53,014 bases of DNA, taken from an uncultured Rhodospirillaceae bacterium (lineage in GTDB: Bacteria > Pseudomonadota > Alphaproteobacteria > Reyranellales > Reyranellaceae). The stretch lies in the NCBI GenBank assembly GCA_945952105.1, contig CAMFGZ010000032.1:1-53014 (forward strand), given 5' to 3'. How positions within the stretch are numbered: position 1 is the first letter of the stretch; every line of letters starts with the position of its first letter. Shown in pieces: positions 26,742-35,352 of this stretch. Made by a program: the position numbers and the translations under genes. The notes beneath the pieces are model-generated. The model was given only the letters and a program-made list of their open reading frames with translations, had not been told where the DNA came from and did no database searches.

Positions 26742-27887
26742 ATGCAACCGCTTCCCGCTTCCGTCCTCCCCGCCGGCGTTCGCGCCCGCATCCTTACCCG
26801 CATCAACGGCCTCGACATCCACGTACTCGAGGCGGGCTTCGAGAAGAAGGGAAGCCCGGCGGTGATGCTGTTCCACGGCTTTCCCGAGATCGCCTATAGC
26901 TGGCGCAAGGTGATGCCGGCGCTCGCCGCGGCAGGCTATCATGTCATCGCACCGGACCTGCGCGGCTATGGCCGCACGACAGGATGGGATACCGACTTCG
27001 ATGCCGACCAGATCGGCTTCCGGTTCACCAACCTGTTGCGCGACGCGATTGGCGTCCTCTATGCGCTGGGTCATCGCACGGCCGAAGCGGCAGTCGGCCA
27101 CGATTTCGGCTCGTCGGTCGCCTCCTATGCATCGCTCGTGCGACCCGACATCTTCAAGCGCATGGTGCTGATGAGCGCGCCGTTCCCCGGCCCCTCGGCA
27201 ATACCCTTCGACACCGATGGCAAGCCCGCGCCCACGACGGCGCCGGATGTCCATGCCGCGATGGCCGCACTGCCGCGGCCGCGCAAGCATTACCAATGGT
27301 ACCAGTCGACGCGCGAGGCCAATGAGGAGCAGTGGCACGCCAAGCAGGGCCTGCACAATTTCCTGCGCGCCTACTATCACTACAAGAGCGCCGACTGGAA
27401 GGCGAACAAGCCCTACGAGCTGAAGGGCTGGACCGCCGAGGAACTGGCGAAGATGCCGACCTACTACATCATGGACTTGGCCGAAGGCATGGCCGAGACG
27501 GTCGCCAAGGAGATGCCGACGGCCACCGAGATCGCGGCCGCCAAGTGGCTCACCGACAACGAGCTTGCCGTCTATGCGGGCGAATACGAGCGCACCGGCT
27601 TCCAGGGAGGCCTCAACTGGTACCGCGCCCGCACCAGCGGCCGGGTCACGCCCGAACTGGAGATATTCACCGGCCGCACAATCGACCAGCCCTCGACCTT
27701 CATCTCGGGCAAGAGCGACTGGGGCAACTACCAGTCACCCGGCGCGCTCGAAAAGATGCAGAAAAGCGCCTGCACCAACATGAAGGAAATTCACATGGTC
27801 GAAGGCGCGGGCCATTGGGTGCAGCAGGAGCAGGCCGCCGAAGTGAGCCGCCTGCTGATCAAGTTCCTGAAGGAGACCCGCGCCTGA
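26742..27887 (+). CDS. Epoxide hydrolase-like alpha/beta hydrolase
   Basis: 381 aa. The oxyanion motif HGFPE is at 45-49 and the nucleophile elbow GHDFGSS carries D121, so an aspartate nucleophile as in epoxide hydrolases and haloalkane dehalogenases. The base histidine is H358 in GAGHWVQQE. A helical cap domain lies at about 140-300 (KHYQWYQSTREANEEQWHAK). Length is slightly longer than the usual 290-330 aa because of the extended cap. The 3' end overlaps the GNAT start (CTGA). Confidence 0.9.
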   Translation: MQPLPASVLPAGVRARILTRINGLDIHVLEAGFEKKGSPAVMLFHGFPEIAYSWRKVMPALAAAGYHVIAPDLRGYGRTTGWDTDFDADQIGFRFTNLLRDAIGVLYALGHRTAEAAVGHDFGSSVASYASLVRPDIFKRMVLMSAPFPGPSAIPFDTDGKPAPTTAPDVHAAMAALPRPRKHYQWYQSTREANEEQWHAKQGLHNFLRAYYHYKSADWKANKPYELKGWTAEELAKMPTYYIMDLAEGMAETVAKEMPTATEIAAAKWLTDNELAVYAGEYERTGFQGGLNWYRARTSGRVTPELEIFTGRTIDQPSTFISGKSDWGNYQSPGALEKMQKSACTNMKEIHMVEGAGHWVQQEQAAEVSRLLIKFLKETRA

Positions 27888-28375
27888 CCGAACCGGCCGA
27901 CGTCTCCGCCGGCGAGGAAGCCGCCATCCTCGCACTCAACAATGCCCACGCCGTCGAGCTTTCGTGGCTTGATGGCGCAAGGCTACGGCATCTCCTGAAG
28001 GAAGCCTTCTACGCGCGGCGCGTCGGCAACGTCGCAGCCTTCCTCATGGCCTTCGATCAAGGTGCCGGCTACGACAGTCCGAACTTTCTCTGGTTCCACG
28101 AACGCTATCCGCGCTTCGTCTATGTCGACCGCGTCGTCGTCGATCCGGCCATGCGCAAGCGCGGCCTCGCGAATCGTCTCTATGAAGATCTGTTTTGCGT
28201 CGCCCGCGCGGCGGGACACGATGTGGTGGTGTGCGAGGTGAATTCCGAGCCGCCCAACCCGGCCTCCGACGCCTTCCATCAGGCACTCGGATTCACCGAG
28301 GTCGGCCGTGCCGCGATCCACGGTGGCGCCAAGACCGTCCGCTATCTCGCACGCTCCCTCGCTTCAGCGGCCTGA
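27884..28375 (+). CDS. GNAT family N-acetyltransferase, probable CTG start
   Basis: 163 aa acetyl-CoA-dependent acyltransferase. Motif A reads VDRVVVDPAMRKRGLANRLY with the R-x-x-G-x-A pyrophosphate loop, and the C-terminal FHQALGFTEVGRAAIHGGAK is motif B. No ATG, GTG or TTG suits the N-terminus. CTG at 27884 overlaps the hydrolase stop (CTGA) and has GAAGGAG 8 nt upstream, so it is the best start. A TTG at 27815 would force a 73-nt overlap, and the first internal ATG would cut off the N-terminal strand and helix. The substrate is unknown. Confidence 0.82.
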   Translation: MTEPADVSAGEEAAILALNNAHAVELSWLDGARLRHLLKEAFYARRVGNVAAFLMAFDQGAGYDSPNFLWFHERYPRFVYVDRVVVDPAMRKRGLANRLYEDLFCVARAAGHDVVVCEVNSEPPNPASDAFHQALGFTEVGRAAIHGGAKTVRYLARSLASAA

Positions 28376-28429
28376 GCCGCAAGACGAGGTCGCCCCCGCG
28401 AGTCGAGACGAAGCCGACCTGGCGACGGG

Positions 28430-29158
28430 TCAGGCCCCGAGCGCTGCAGCGAGGCCCACGAAATCCGTCGCGTAGACGTCGAACCAGGGCTCGGGCGAGA
28501 CGTCGGGCTTCACCTCCGGCCCGAACTCCAGCGGTCGGGCCACGAACGCCGTGCGCATGCCGAATTCTCGGGCAGCCCTGAGATCGTACTTGTGGCAGGC
28601 GACCATCATGATCTCCTCCGGCCGGTAGCCGAGCAGGTCGACCGCGAGCTGGTACACGGCCGGCGCGGGCTTGTAGCTCCGCGCCAGTTCGGCCGTGAGC
28701 ACGGCATCGAACGGCAGCCCGGCGTGCTTGACGACCGCGACCATGGTCCGCATGCCCGCGTTCGAGAGAGTCGAGGTGACGAAACGCCGGCGCAGCCGCC
28801 CAAGTCCCTCCACGCTGTCGGGCCAGGCATCGAGCCGGCTCCAGACCTGGTTGAGCTCGTCGCGCTCGGCCATGCTGAAGGCCGCCGACAAGCCATGCTG
28901 CTGCAGCAGGACGTCGAGCGTCTCCCGATAGATGCGATCGACCCGCAGCCAGGGCCGCCGGCCGGCGATGATCTCGTCCAGCACCGCACGATAGAGCCCG
29001 CGCCAGTCGGAGGACAGGGCACCCCAGTCGATCGTCAGGCCCTTTGCGCGATTCACCGTTTCACCCATGCGCAGAAGCGGCCGGCAGAAATCGGCGCAGG
29101 TGCCCTGGACGTCGAAGGTAAGCGCCCGGACCTTTGCCAGCGATGCCGCATCCATCAT
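28430..29158 (-). CDS. Haloacid dehalogenase type II-like (HAD) protein
   Basis: 242 aa HAD-superfamily hydrolase. The nucleophile is D16 in LTFDVQGT; motif II serine is in TSTLSNAG; the lysine is in SYKPAPAVY; and the acidic motif is in MVACHKYDLRAAREFG, which closely follows the L-2-haloacid dehalogenase pattern. A four-helix cap lies between motifs I and II. Two adjacent ATGs (29158 and 29155) are possible starts after GGGGA. It is divergent from the DHA2 MFS gene, with a 129-180 bp gap. Haloacid or related phosphatase activity is possible. Confidence 0.88.
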   Translation of the reverse strand: MMDAASLAKVRALTFDVQGTCADFCRPLLRMGETVNRAKGLTIDWGALSSDWRGLYRAVLDEIIAGRRPWLRVDRIYRETLDVLLQQHGLSAAFSMAERDELNQVWSRLDAWPDSVEGLGRLRRRFVTSTLSNAGMRTMVAVVKHAGLPFDAVLTAELARSYKPAPAVYQLAVDLLGYRPEEIMMVACHKYDLRAAREFGMRTAFVARPLEFGPEVKPDVSPEPWFDVYATDFVGLAAALGA

Positions 29159-29338
29159 GTCCCCGATCCTCTCCCCGCTTGGCCCGAGCATCGCAGTCGA
29201 ATTCGGCTGGCGTCAAACGACCGCCGCGCGATAACGTCCGCGACGCCGTCACGCAGCATCGGCAACCAGTCACGAAGGGAGCCTCTCCTGGCCGACGCTT
29301 CACCCGGTCCACTTTCGTTCAAGGCAGTTCGAGCCGCC

Positions 29339-30811
29339 GTGACCGGAGGGCGGGAGCCCCCGCCGCTGCAGGCCATCGCGCGGCTGAACTCGTATCGCTG
29401 GTTCGTCGTCGGCACTGTGTGCATCGGCGCCTGCATGGGCCAGATCGATGCCAGCATGACGCAGGTGCTGCTGCCGCGGCTCGAGGTCGAATTCGGCGCC
29501 CGCCTCAGCAGCGTGAGCTGGGTCGCGGTCGCGTATCTGCTGGCCATGGCCTCGTTCACGCCGATCTTCGGACGGCTGGCGGACATGCTCGGCCGCAAGC
29601 TGCTCTATCTCGGCGGCTTTCTTCTGTTCATCGTCGGTTCGGGCCTGTGCGGCTTCGCCACCGACCTGCCGACGCTCATCTTCTTCCGTATCCTGCAGAG
29701 CGTCGGCGCGGCGCTCCTGACTTCCAACAGCATCGCCATCATCGTCATGGCGACGGGGCCCGAGGAACACGGGAGGGGACTGGGCCTCCAATCGGCGGCG
29801 CAGGCGATCGGTCTTGGCGCGGGACCGGCGATCGGCGGCCTGATCCTCGACACGCTGGGCTGGCAATGGGCGTTCTGGATCAACGTGCCGATGGGCCTGA
29901 TCGGCGTCTGCCTGGGTTGGCTCACCCTTCCCCAGACGAAGTCGTTGCCCAACACCGGCCGCTTCGACTGGTACGGCGCGCTCCTGATCGTGCCGGCGCT
30001 GACCGCGGTCGTGGCGGCCCTGAACGAAGGCCATGCCTGGGGCTTCACCTCACCCGCCCTGCTCGGTTGCCTTCTGTCCGGCCTCCTGTTCCTGGTCCTT
30101 TTCGCGCGGGCCGAGCGTCGCGCGCCCTCCCCCCTGCTCGACCTGCATCTCCTCGGCAAGCGCGCCTTCCTTCTCGGCAACGCGGCGAACTTCCTGTCCT
30201 ACGCCGTCCTGTTCGGCGTGTTCTTCCTCATTCCCTTCGTTCTCGTGCGGATCTACGACGATTCGGCGCTGGCGGCGGGACTTCGGCTGTCGATCCTGCC
30301 CGTCGCGCTCGGGCTCATGGCTCCCGTCGGCGGCGTCGTCTACGACCGGCTGGGCGCGCGGACACCGACCTCGTGCGGCATGCTGCTCTGCATCGCGAGC
30401 CTGGCGATGATCTACGTCTTCCTCGACGGCTCGACCAGGGACCTGCCGCTGGTCACGCTGGCCCTGGCGCTGTTCGGTGTAGGACAGGGCCTGTTCATCT
30501 CGCCCAACACCAGCGCGATCATGTCGACTGCTCCACCCGAACAGACGGGACAGGCCGGAAGCGTCCTGAACGTCGTCCGCCTGATCGGCATGAGCACTGG
30601 CATCGCCGGCGCCTCGACGCTCTTTGCCCTGGGCCTCGGCCGAGCCGATGGAAGCACGCTGGGCCTGCCGACGGCCTCGCTCGTGGGCGCGAGCCGAAAT
30701 GTCATCCTGCTGCTGGGCGCGCTGGCGGCCCTTGCCGGACTGATATCGCTGCTGCGCCCCACACCGCTCCATGTTCCGCGCACGGATGCGACGCGCTACA
30801 CGAGCGAATAG
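29339..30811 (+). CDS. DHA2 family MFS multidrug-type transporter (EmrB-like)
   Basis: 490 aa, about 14 helices. The start (RWFVVGTVCIGACMGQIDAS) and the WVAVAYLLAMASFTPIFGRL / ADMLGRKLLYLGG pair are the DHA2 helix 1 and loop 2-3 motifs; GAGPAIGGLILDTLGWQWAF is the antiporter motif C. The GTG at 29339 has a poor ribosome-binding site. A CTG at 29288 in frame has AAGGGAG 6 nt upstream and would add 17 residues. It is divergent from the HAD gene and overlaps the convergent LysE gene by 16 bp. A proton-driven export role is inferred from the family. Confidence 0.87.
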   Translation: MTGGREPPPLQAIARLNSYRWFVVGTVCIGACMGQIDASMTQVLLPRLEVEFGARLSSVSWVAVAYLLAMASFTPIFGRLADMLGRKLLYLGGFLLFIVGSGLCGFATDLPTLIFFRILQSVGAALLTSNSIAIIVMATGPEEHGRGLGLQSAAQAIGLGAGPAIGGLILDTLGWQWAFWINVPMGLIGVCLGWLTLPQTKSLPNTGRFDWYGALLIVPALTAVVAALNEGHAWGFTSPALLGCLLSGLLFLVLFARAERRAPSPLLDLHLLGKRAFLLGNAANFLSYAVLFGVFFLIPFVLVRIYDDSALAAGLRLSILPVALGLMAPVGGVVYDRLGARTPTSCGMLLCIASLAMIYVFLDGSTRDLPLVTLALALFGVGQGLFISPNTSAIMSTAPPEQTGQAGSVLNVVRLIGMSTGIAGASTLFALGLGRADGSTLGLPTASLVGASRNVILLLGALAALAGLISLLRPTPLHVPRTDATRYTSE

Positions 30812-31359
30812 GCCGTTGCAGCCACGAGCGCCGCTGCGAGCGCGAGGTTGACCCGCCGCGACCAGAGCGGATCGCGCAGCACGCGCGCGAGGGCGGCCCC
30901 CGCCACGAGCCATGCGACGTGGATCAGCACCACCATCCCGGCCAGAACCGCGACCTTGAGGAATGGCGCGAGGGCAGAGCCCGCGAACACGGCGGCGATG
31001 GCGACATAGGCCTTGGGATTGGCGAGGGCCAGCAGAAGGCCACCCCCGAACGATGGTGTGTCTCCCGACCGATCGGACGCCGCGAGTGGCGGTGCCGTCG
31101 CGATCCGGAAAGCGAGATAGAGGATGTAGCCGACCGACACGATCAACAGCACGGGCGCAAGCTGCGGCACGGCGAGAAGGACGGCCACGACGCCCGTTGC
31201 CACCACGAACAGCACGAGGACGGTGCCGGAGATCAGTCCGGACGTGTAGGCGACCGACCGGCGAAGCCCGAAGGCCGCGCCCACGGCCGTGACGCTGATC
31301 GTCGACGGGCCGGGGCTGCCCATGATGAGCAGGGAGGCAATGAACAGCGAGAGCAGCAT
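30796..31359 (-). CDS. LysE/RhtB family exporter
   Basis: 187 aa with six helices. IMGSPGPSTISVTAVGAAFG carries the family's P-G-P motif, LRRSVAYTSGLISGTVLVLF is helix 2 and LLLALANPKAYVAIAAVFAG holds the conserved N-P-K. Members export amino acids or similar small solutes. The last 16 bp overlap the convergent DHA2 gene. Confidence 0.9.
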   Translation of the reverse strand: MLLSLFIASLLIMGSPGPSTISVTAVGAAFGLRRSVAYTSGLISGTVLVLFVVATGVVAVLLAVPQLAPVLLIVSVGYILYLAFRIATAPPLAASDRSGDTPSFGGGLLLALANPKAYVAIAAVFAGSALAPFLKVAVLAGMVVLIHVAWLVAGAALARVLRDPLWSRRVNLALAAALVAATAYSLV

Positions 31360-31408
31360 GCCGGACGTTAGCGCCGGCCGGTCTGCCCGTATTGAACGTT
31401 CGTGCCGA

Positions 31409-32674
31409 CTACGACCGCCAGCGCTTCGCTTCCGACGGATCGGCGGTGCAAGCGGCCGCGACCAGCGCCGCCGTTAGCAGCGTGGCCTGCCGCAACTCCG
31501 ACTGCGCCACCTTGTCCCGCGTGTCGGCCGGCGTCAGCACGACGCGCAGATGCGCGTTGGGATCATCGAAGCCCGCGACGAGCCTGATCGCGGGAATGCC
31601 GCCCGCCGCGAAATTGGCATGATCGGAATTGGTCATAAGCGGACGCACGGTGCGCAGGGACTGTCCGTTGGCTTCCGCAACGGCCAGCAGGAAGGGTTCG
31701 ACCCCACCGTAGCCGCTGGTGAGCGCGGCGAGGTTGGGACTTCCGCCCACAGAGTCGAGATTGACGTTCAGCGCGATCTTCGCGCGCTCGGCGTCGCTCA
31801 GCGCCTTCACATACTGCGCCGAGCCGGTTAGTGCCCATTCCTCGACGCTGAAGAACATGACCCTGAGGCCGCGCCGCCACTTAGTGACTTCGGGGGACAG
31901 CGCTCGCGCCACCGCCAGCACGGCGGCGAGGCCGGTGCCGTTGTCCATCGCACTCTCGGCGAGATCGTGGCCGTCGACATGCGCCGACAGAACGACCCAT
32001 TCGTCGGTCAGCCCGGGATAATCATAGACGAGCGTCTCGGTCTCGGCCGGCCCCTCGTAGGTCTCGATGGCGATCGTGACAGTGGGAAAGCCCGTCGAAC
32101 GGCGCGCCAGCCTTGCTGCGGTCTCGGGCGAGATACCGAGTGCGGGAATGCCGTCGCCCGTATCGCGGCCCGAGGAGCCCGCAACCACATGGCCGGCAAG
32201 GGGCCCGCCGATCAGGAAGCCGACCGCACCGTTCGCGCGCGCCATATCGTACTTGCGGCGGCGATGGATCGTGCCGGCGGCGAACATCAGCTCGTGCCGT
32301 ACCAGCACGATGCGACCGGCGATCTCCGCCTTGTGCGCCTCGAACTCGTCGGGCGTGCCGCGACCGAGATCGATCACCTCCGCCGTCAGGCCAGGCGTGG
32401 CGATGGTGCGCACCAGTGGATGGCAGGGCGCGAAGGTGCCGCCCGGCATCCTGAGCGTCGCCGACTTCGCCTGCCAGCCATTATAGGGCACCGGGATCGA
32501 GCGGCCCGAATTGGCCGGCGACGCCGCGCGCACCCGCTCGCGCAGCAGGGCGAAAGCCTTCTTTTCGCTCTCCGTGCCTGAGAGACGACCACCGCAATCG
32601 CAGATGTCGTTGAAGTCGCGCCACAGCGCCTCGTCGGCCGCGAGACGGCCCATCAGATCGGCGTCGAGACGCAT
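31409..32674 (-). CDS. M28 family zinc aminopeptidase-like peptidase
   Basis: 421 aa. A PA-type domain (about 95-215, VIDLGRGTPDEFEAHKAEIA) is inserted before the M28 catalytic core. Zinc ligands and catalytic residues are visible: H in LSAHVDGHD, D in AMDNGTGLA, the E-E pair in FFSVEEWALTG, D in VNLDSVGG and H in TNSDHANFA. No signal peptide is seen, so it is cytoplasmic unless the start is wrong. It begins 3 bp after the LysR stop and is therefore in the LysR operon. With the divergent amino-acid transporter this suggests peptide or amino-acid-conjugate hydrolysis. Confidence 0.91.
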   Translation of the reverse strand: MRLDADLMGRLAADEALWRDFNDICDCGGRLSGTESEKKAFALLRERVRAASPANSGRSIPVPYNGWQAKSATLRMPGGTFAPCHPLVRTIATPGLTAEVIDLGRGTPDEFEAHKAEIAGRIVLVRHELMFAAGTIHRRRKYDMARANGAVGFLIGGPLAGHVVAGSSGRDTGDGIPALGISPETAARLARRSTGFPTVTIAIETYEGPAETETLVYDYPGLTDEWVVLSAHVDGHDLAESAMDNGTGLAAVLAVARALSPEVTKWRRGLRVMFFSVEEWALTGSAQYVKALSDAERAKIALNVNLDSVGGSPNLAALTSGYGGVEPFLLAVAEANGQSLRTVRPLMTNSDHANFAAGGIPAIRLVAGFDDPNAHLRVVLTPADTRDKVAQSELRQATLLTAALVAAACTADPSEAKRWRS

Positions 32675-32677
32675 GAT

Positions 32678-33556
32678 TTACCCTTTCAACTTGTCGTCGA
32701 GCATGTCGAGGAAAGCGGTCGCGAGCACCGAGGGCTCACGGTCGCGGCGATGGAAGGCGCCGATCTCGTAGGTGACGGCTGGCTCGAACGGTCGCGTCAC
32801 GAGCCCGAGATGCTCAAAGCCACGGGCCGACAGCGGATCGACGATCGACCAGCCGGTGCCCGCCGCCACGAGGCCGCAGAGGCTGGCGAAGAATTCGGCC
32901 TCGACGACGCCGTTGATCGTGACGCCGGCCGCCGAAAAAACGCCGCGGATGCGACTGGGCACCTGGTGCGAGCGCGCCGGCATCACCATCGGATGCGGGG
33001 CCAGCAGTTGCGGCGTCAGCACCTTGCGCGCCGCCAGCGCATGCCGCGGCGGCAGGATCGCGACGCAGCGCATGCCGTAGCGTCGCACCTCGACCTGGCT
33101 CTCGTCGATCGGCAGCTCGGCGATGCCGATGTCGAAGCTCTCGGTCGGCAGCAGCTGGCTCACGACATCGGAATGGCGCGAGATGAGGCGCACCGATACG
33201 CCCGGACGCTCGGCCAGGAACTGCGCGACCAGACCGGGCAGCAGCGAGATCGCGGCCGAGGGATGGCTGGCGATCACCAACCGGCCCGACTGGCCCTCGC
33301 GGATCTGGACCGTCGCGGCCTGCAGCCGGTCGACCTCGCCCAGCACGCGGCTTGCTTCGGCATAGAAGAGCACACCCTCGGCCGTGGGTTTCAACCGGCC
33401 GTTGGCTCGCTCGAACAGCGGGAATCCCACCGTCTCCTCGAGACGGGCGATCTGGGTGCTTACCGCGGGCTGGGTGACGCCCATGGCGCCCGCGGCAGCG
33501 GTCATGGAGCGGTGGTCGATCACCGCCCGGAAGGCTTCGAGAAGCTTGACGTCCAT
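32678..33556 (-). CDS. LysR family transcriptional regulator
   Basis: 292 aa. The N-terminal winged HTH (MDVKLLEAFRAVIDHRSMTA, GVTQPAVSTQIARLEETVGF) covers residues 1-60, then the LysR substrate domain (LVIASHPSAAISLLPGLVAQ onward). The arrangement resembles regulators of opine and amino-acid catabolism such as OccR/NocR. It is divergent from the ABC transporter operon and 3 bp upstream of the M28 gene, so it probably controls both directions from the 33557-33673 gap, responding to the transported compound. Confidence 0.92.
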   Translation of the reverse strand: MDVKLLEAFRAVIDHRSMTAAAGAMGVTQPAVSTQIARLEETVGFPLFERANGRLKPTAEGVLFYAEASRVLGEVDRLQAATVQIREGQSGRLVIASHPSAAISLLPGLVAQFLAERPGVSVRLISRHSDVVSQLLPTESFDIGIAELPIDESQVEVRRYGMRCVAILPPRHALAARKVLTPQLLAPHPMVMPARSHQVPSRIRGVFSAAGVTINGVVEAEFFASLCGLVAAGTGWSIVDPLSARGFEHLGLVTRPFEPAVTYEIGAFHRRDREPSVLATAFLDMLDDKLKG

Positions 33557-33673
33557 ACCCTATAATCAATCTTTATTGGCTGGTTTGGCTAATTAACTTG
33601 GACTCTACTAGCAAAACTCCTGCCGATCCGGCAGTCTCACTTTGTACGGCATAGGAATTGCTTATGGAGTGAC
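33557..33673. promoter_or_regulatory. LysR/ABC transporter divergent control region
   Basis: This 117-bp gap is richer in A/T than its surroundings. CAAT-CTTT-ATTG (33567-33578) is a short inverted repeat beside the LysR start, a candidate LysR-type box. A CTGCCG-ATC-CGGCAG hairpin sits at 33620-33634. No confident -10/-35 pair was found. Confidence 0.4.
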
Positions 33674-34438
33674 ATGAGCATCTCGAGCCCCCTCATCCTC
33701 GCGGATGGCGTCTCCAAGAAGTTCGGCGCCAACCAGGTGCTGACTCGCGTGACGCTGGAAGTCCTGGAGCGCGACGTGGTCTGCGTCGTGGGCCCGTCCG
33801 GTTCGGGCAAGACCACCCTGCTGCGCTGCCTCGCCCTCCTTGAGGAGCCGAGCGAAGGTCGTATCGTGATGCAGGGCGTGCCGATTTCGACGCCGGCACC
33901 CGACAAGCAGGTGAAGGCTGCAGCCCGTGCCGTGCGCTCCGAGATCGGCATGGTGTTCCAGCACTTCAATCTCTGGCCGCACATGTCGGTGCTCGAGAAC
34001 CTGATCGAAGCACCGGTGCGTGTGAAGAAGATGCCCAGAGATCAGGCAGTCGCCATCGCCGAGGCCCTCCTGAAGAAGGTCGACCTGTCCGACAAGCGTG
34101 ACGCCTATCCCGCGCGCTTGTCCGGCGGACAGCAGCAGCGCGTGGCGATTGCCCGTGCACTGGCCATGTCGCCCAAGGTCCTGCTGTTCGACGAGGCAAC
34201 CAGCGCACTCGACCCCGAGCTGCGTCGCGAGGTGCTGGCCGTCATGCGCCAGCTCGCGCGCGAGGGCATGACCATGCTGGTCGTCACGCACGAAATGGGC
34301 TTCGCGCGCCATGTCGGCACGCGCACCGTTTTCATGGACCGTGGCGAGATCGTCGAGGCTGCGCCCGGTTCTGCGTTCTTCGACGCGCCGCAGACGGAGC
34401 GCGCCCAACGCTTCCTGCAGCAGTTCGAGGATGAGTAA
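33674..34438 (+). CDS. Polar amino acid ABC transporter ATP-binding protein
   Basis: 254 aa, GlnQ/HisP type. Walker A is GPSGSGKTTL, GMVFQHFNLWPHMSVLEN is the Q-loop region typical of polar amino-acid importers, the signature is LSGGQQQRVAIA, Walker B is VLLFDEATSALDPE and the switch histidine is in VVTHEMGFARHV. First gene of the operon ATPase, binding protein, permease, M20 deacylase, arginase-fold protein. Confidence 0.95.
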   Translation: MSISSPLILADGVSKKFGANQVLTRVTLEVLERDVVCVVGPSGSGKTTLLRCLALLEEPSEGRIVMQGVPISTPAPDKQVKAAARAVRSEIGMVFQHFNLWPHMSVLENLIEAPVRVKKMPRDQAVAIAEALLKKVDLSDKRDAYPARLSGGQQQRVAIARALAMSPKVLLFDEATSALDPELRREVLAVMRQLAREGMTMLVVTHEMGFARHVGTRTVFMDRGEIVEAAPGSAFFDAPQTERAQRFLQQFEDE

Positions 34439-34466
34439 CGGGGAAGGTCAACAAGGGAGACCAGTC

Positions 34467-35273
34467 ATGAGTATAGCAAGGATATTGGGGGCGCTCGCGC
34501 TGGCGGGCACGGTCGGCGCCTTTTCGATCACAGGCGCGGAAGCGCAGCAGACGCAGTCGCGTCTCTATGAAGTGACCAAGAGCAAGAAGCTCCGGGTCTG
34601 CCAGTTTCCGCTCTACTATTCGATCTCTTTCCGCAACTCCAAGACCGGCGAGATCGAGGGCATCGACGCCGACCTCGCGAAGGAATTCGCCAAGGAGCTC
34701 GATGCCAAGCTCGAGATCGTCGAATCGAGCTTTGGCTCCTTCATCGCCGACCTGCAGGCCGGCAAGTGCGAGATCGGCATGTTCGGCGTCGGCGCCACGA
34801 TGAAGCGAGGCCAGGCCGTCGAATTCTCCAAACCGTACCTGCTGACAAACCTCTACGCGGTCACGCGCAAGGACAGCAAGATCAAGGAGTGGAAGGACAT
34901 CGACCAGAAGGGCGTGAAGGCCGCCGTCTCTCTGGGCAGCTACATGGAGCCCTTCATGAAGGGCTATGTGAAGAACGCCGAGGTCGTCTCGGTGGCGCCG
35001 CCCAACACGCGCGAGGCCGAGCTGGTCGCGCAGCGCGTCGACGTCATCATCACCGACTTCCCGACGGCCATCAAAGTGACCGACGAGTTCGACTGGGCGA
35101 CCTACATCCTGCCCAACGAGAAGCTCGCCATCACGCCCTACGCCTATGTCGTGCCGCAGGGCGATCAGATCTGGCTGAACTACGTCAACCTGTTCGTCGA
35201 CACGATCAAGCTCGACGGAAGGCTGCTGAAGTACGCCAAGAAGCACAAGCTCGACCCGATCGTCGCGCCGTAG
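34467..35273 (+). CDS. Amino acid ABC transporter substrate-binding protein
   Basis: 268 aa periplasmic SBP_bac_3 protein. A signal peptide (about 1-26) ends ITGAEAQQ. The mature start KSKKLRVCQFPLYYSISFRN is the first strand. GEIEGIDADLAKEFAKEL and IADLQAGKCEIGMFGVGATM are family signatures, although the usual arginine in the T-x-x-R ligand motif reads T-M-K-R-G-Q. An AAGGGAG ribosome-binding site lies 7 nt before the ATG. The ligand is probably an amino-acid-like compound; the operon enzymes hint at an N-acyl or guanidino derivative. Confidence 0.93.
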   Translation: MSIARILGALALAGTVGAFSITGAEAQQTQSRLYEVTKSKKLRVCQFPLYYSISFRNSKTGEIEGIDADLAKEFAKELDAKLEIVESSFGSFIADLQAGKCEIGMFGVGATMKRGQAVEFSKPYLLTNLYAVTRKDSKIKEWKDIDQKGVKAAVSLGSYMEPFMKGYVKNAEVVSVAPPNTREAELVAQRVDVIITDFPTAIKVTDEFDWATYILPNEKLAITPYAYVVPQGDQIWLNYVNLFVDTIKLDGRLLKYAKKHKLDPIVAP

Positions 35274-35279
35274 TTCTTC

Positions 35280-35340
35280 GGAGCGCGCCACTCCAGTGGT
35301 GCTCATCATCAGGGAGAGCGCCACTGGAGTGGCGCGCTCC
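35280..35340. repeat. 20-bp inverted repeat of the CCACTGGAGTGG family
   Basis: GGAGCGCGCCACTCCAGTGG (35280-35299) is matched perfectly in inverted orientation at 35321-35340, with a 21-nt loop. Each arm is itself largely palindromic around CCACT-CC/GG-AGTGG. A third copy lies at 39116-39137. The element sits between the binding-protein and permease genes and may act as a 3'-end stabiliser, giving more binding protein than permease. Confidence 0.85.
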
Positions 35341-35352
35341 ACCGAGGCTTGA

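Noticed and set aside
28592..29287. N-terminal extension of the DHA2 transporter over the HAD gene
   Set aside because: The extension runs through the opposite-strand HAD coding region, has no family similarity, and the transporter's first helix begins near 29390.
35280..35340. Inverted repeat considered as ends of a small insertion element
   Set aside because: Only 21 bp separate the arms, there is no target duplication that I can see, and a third unit occurs alone, so a REP-like element fits better.
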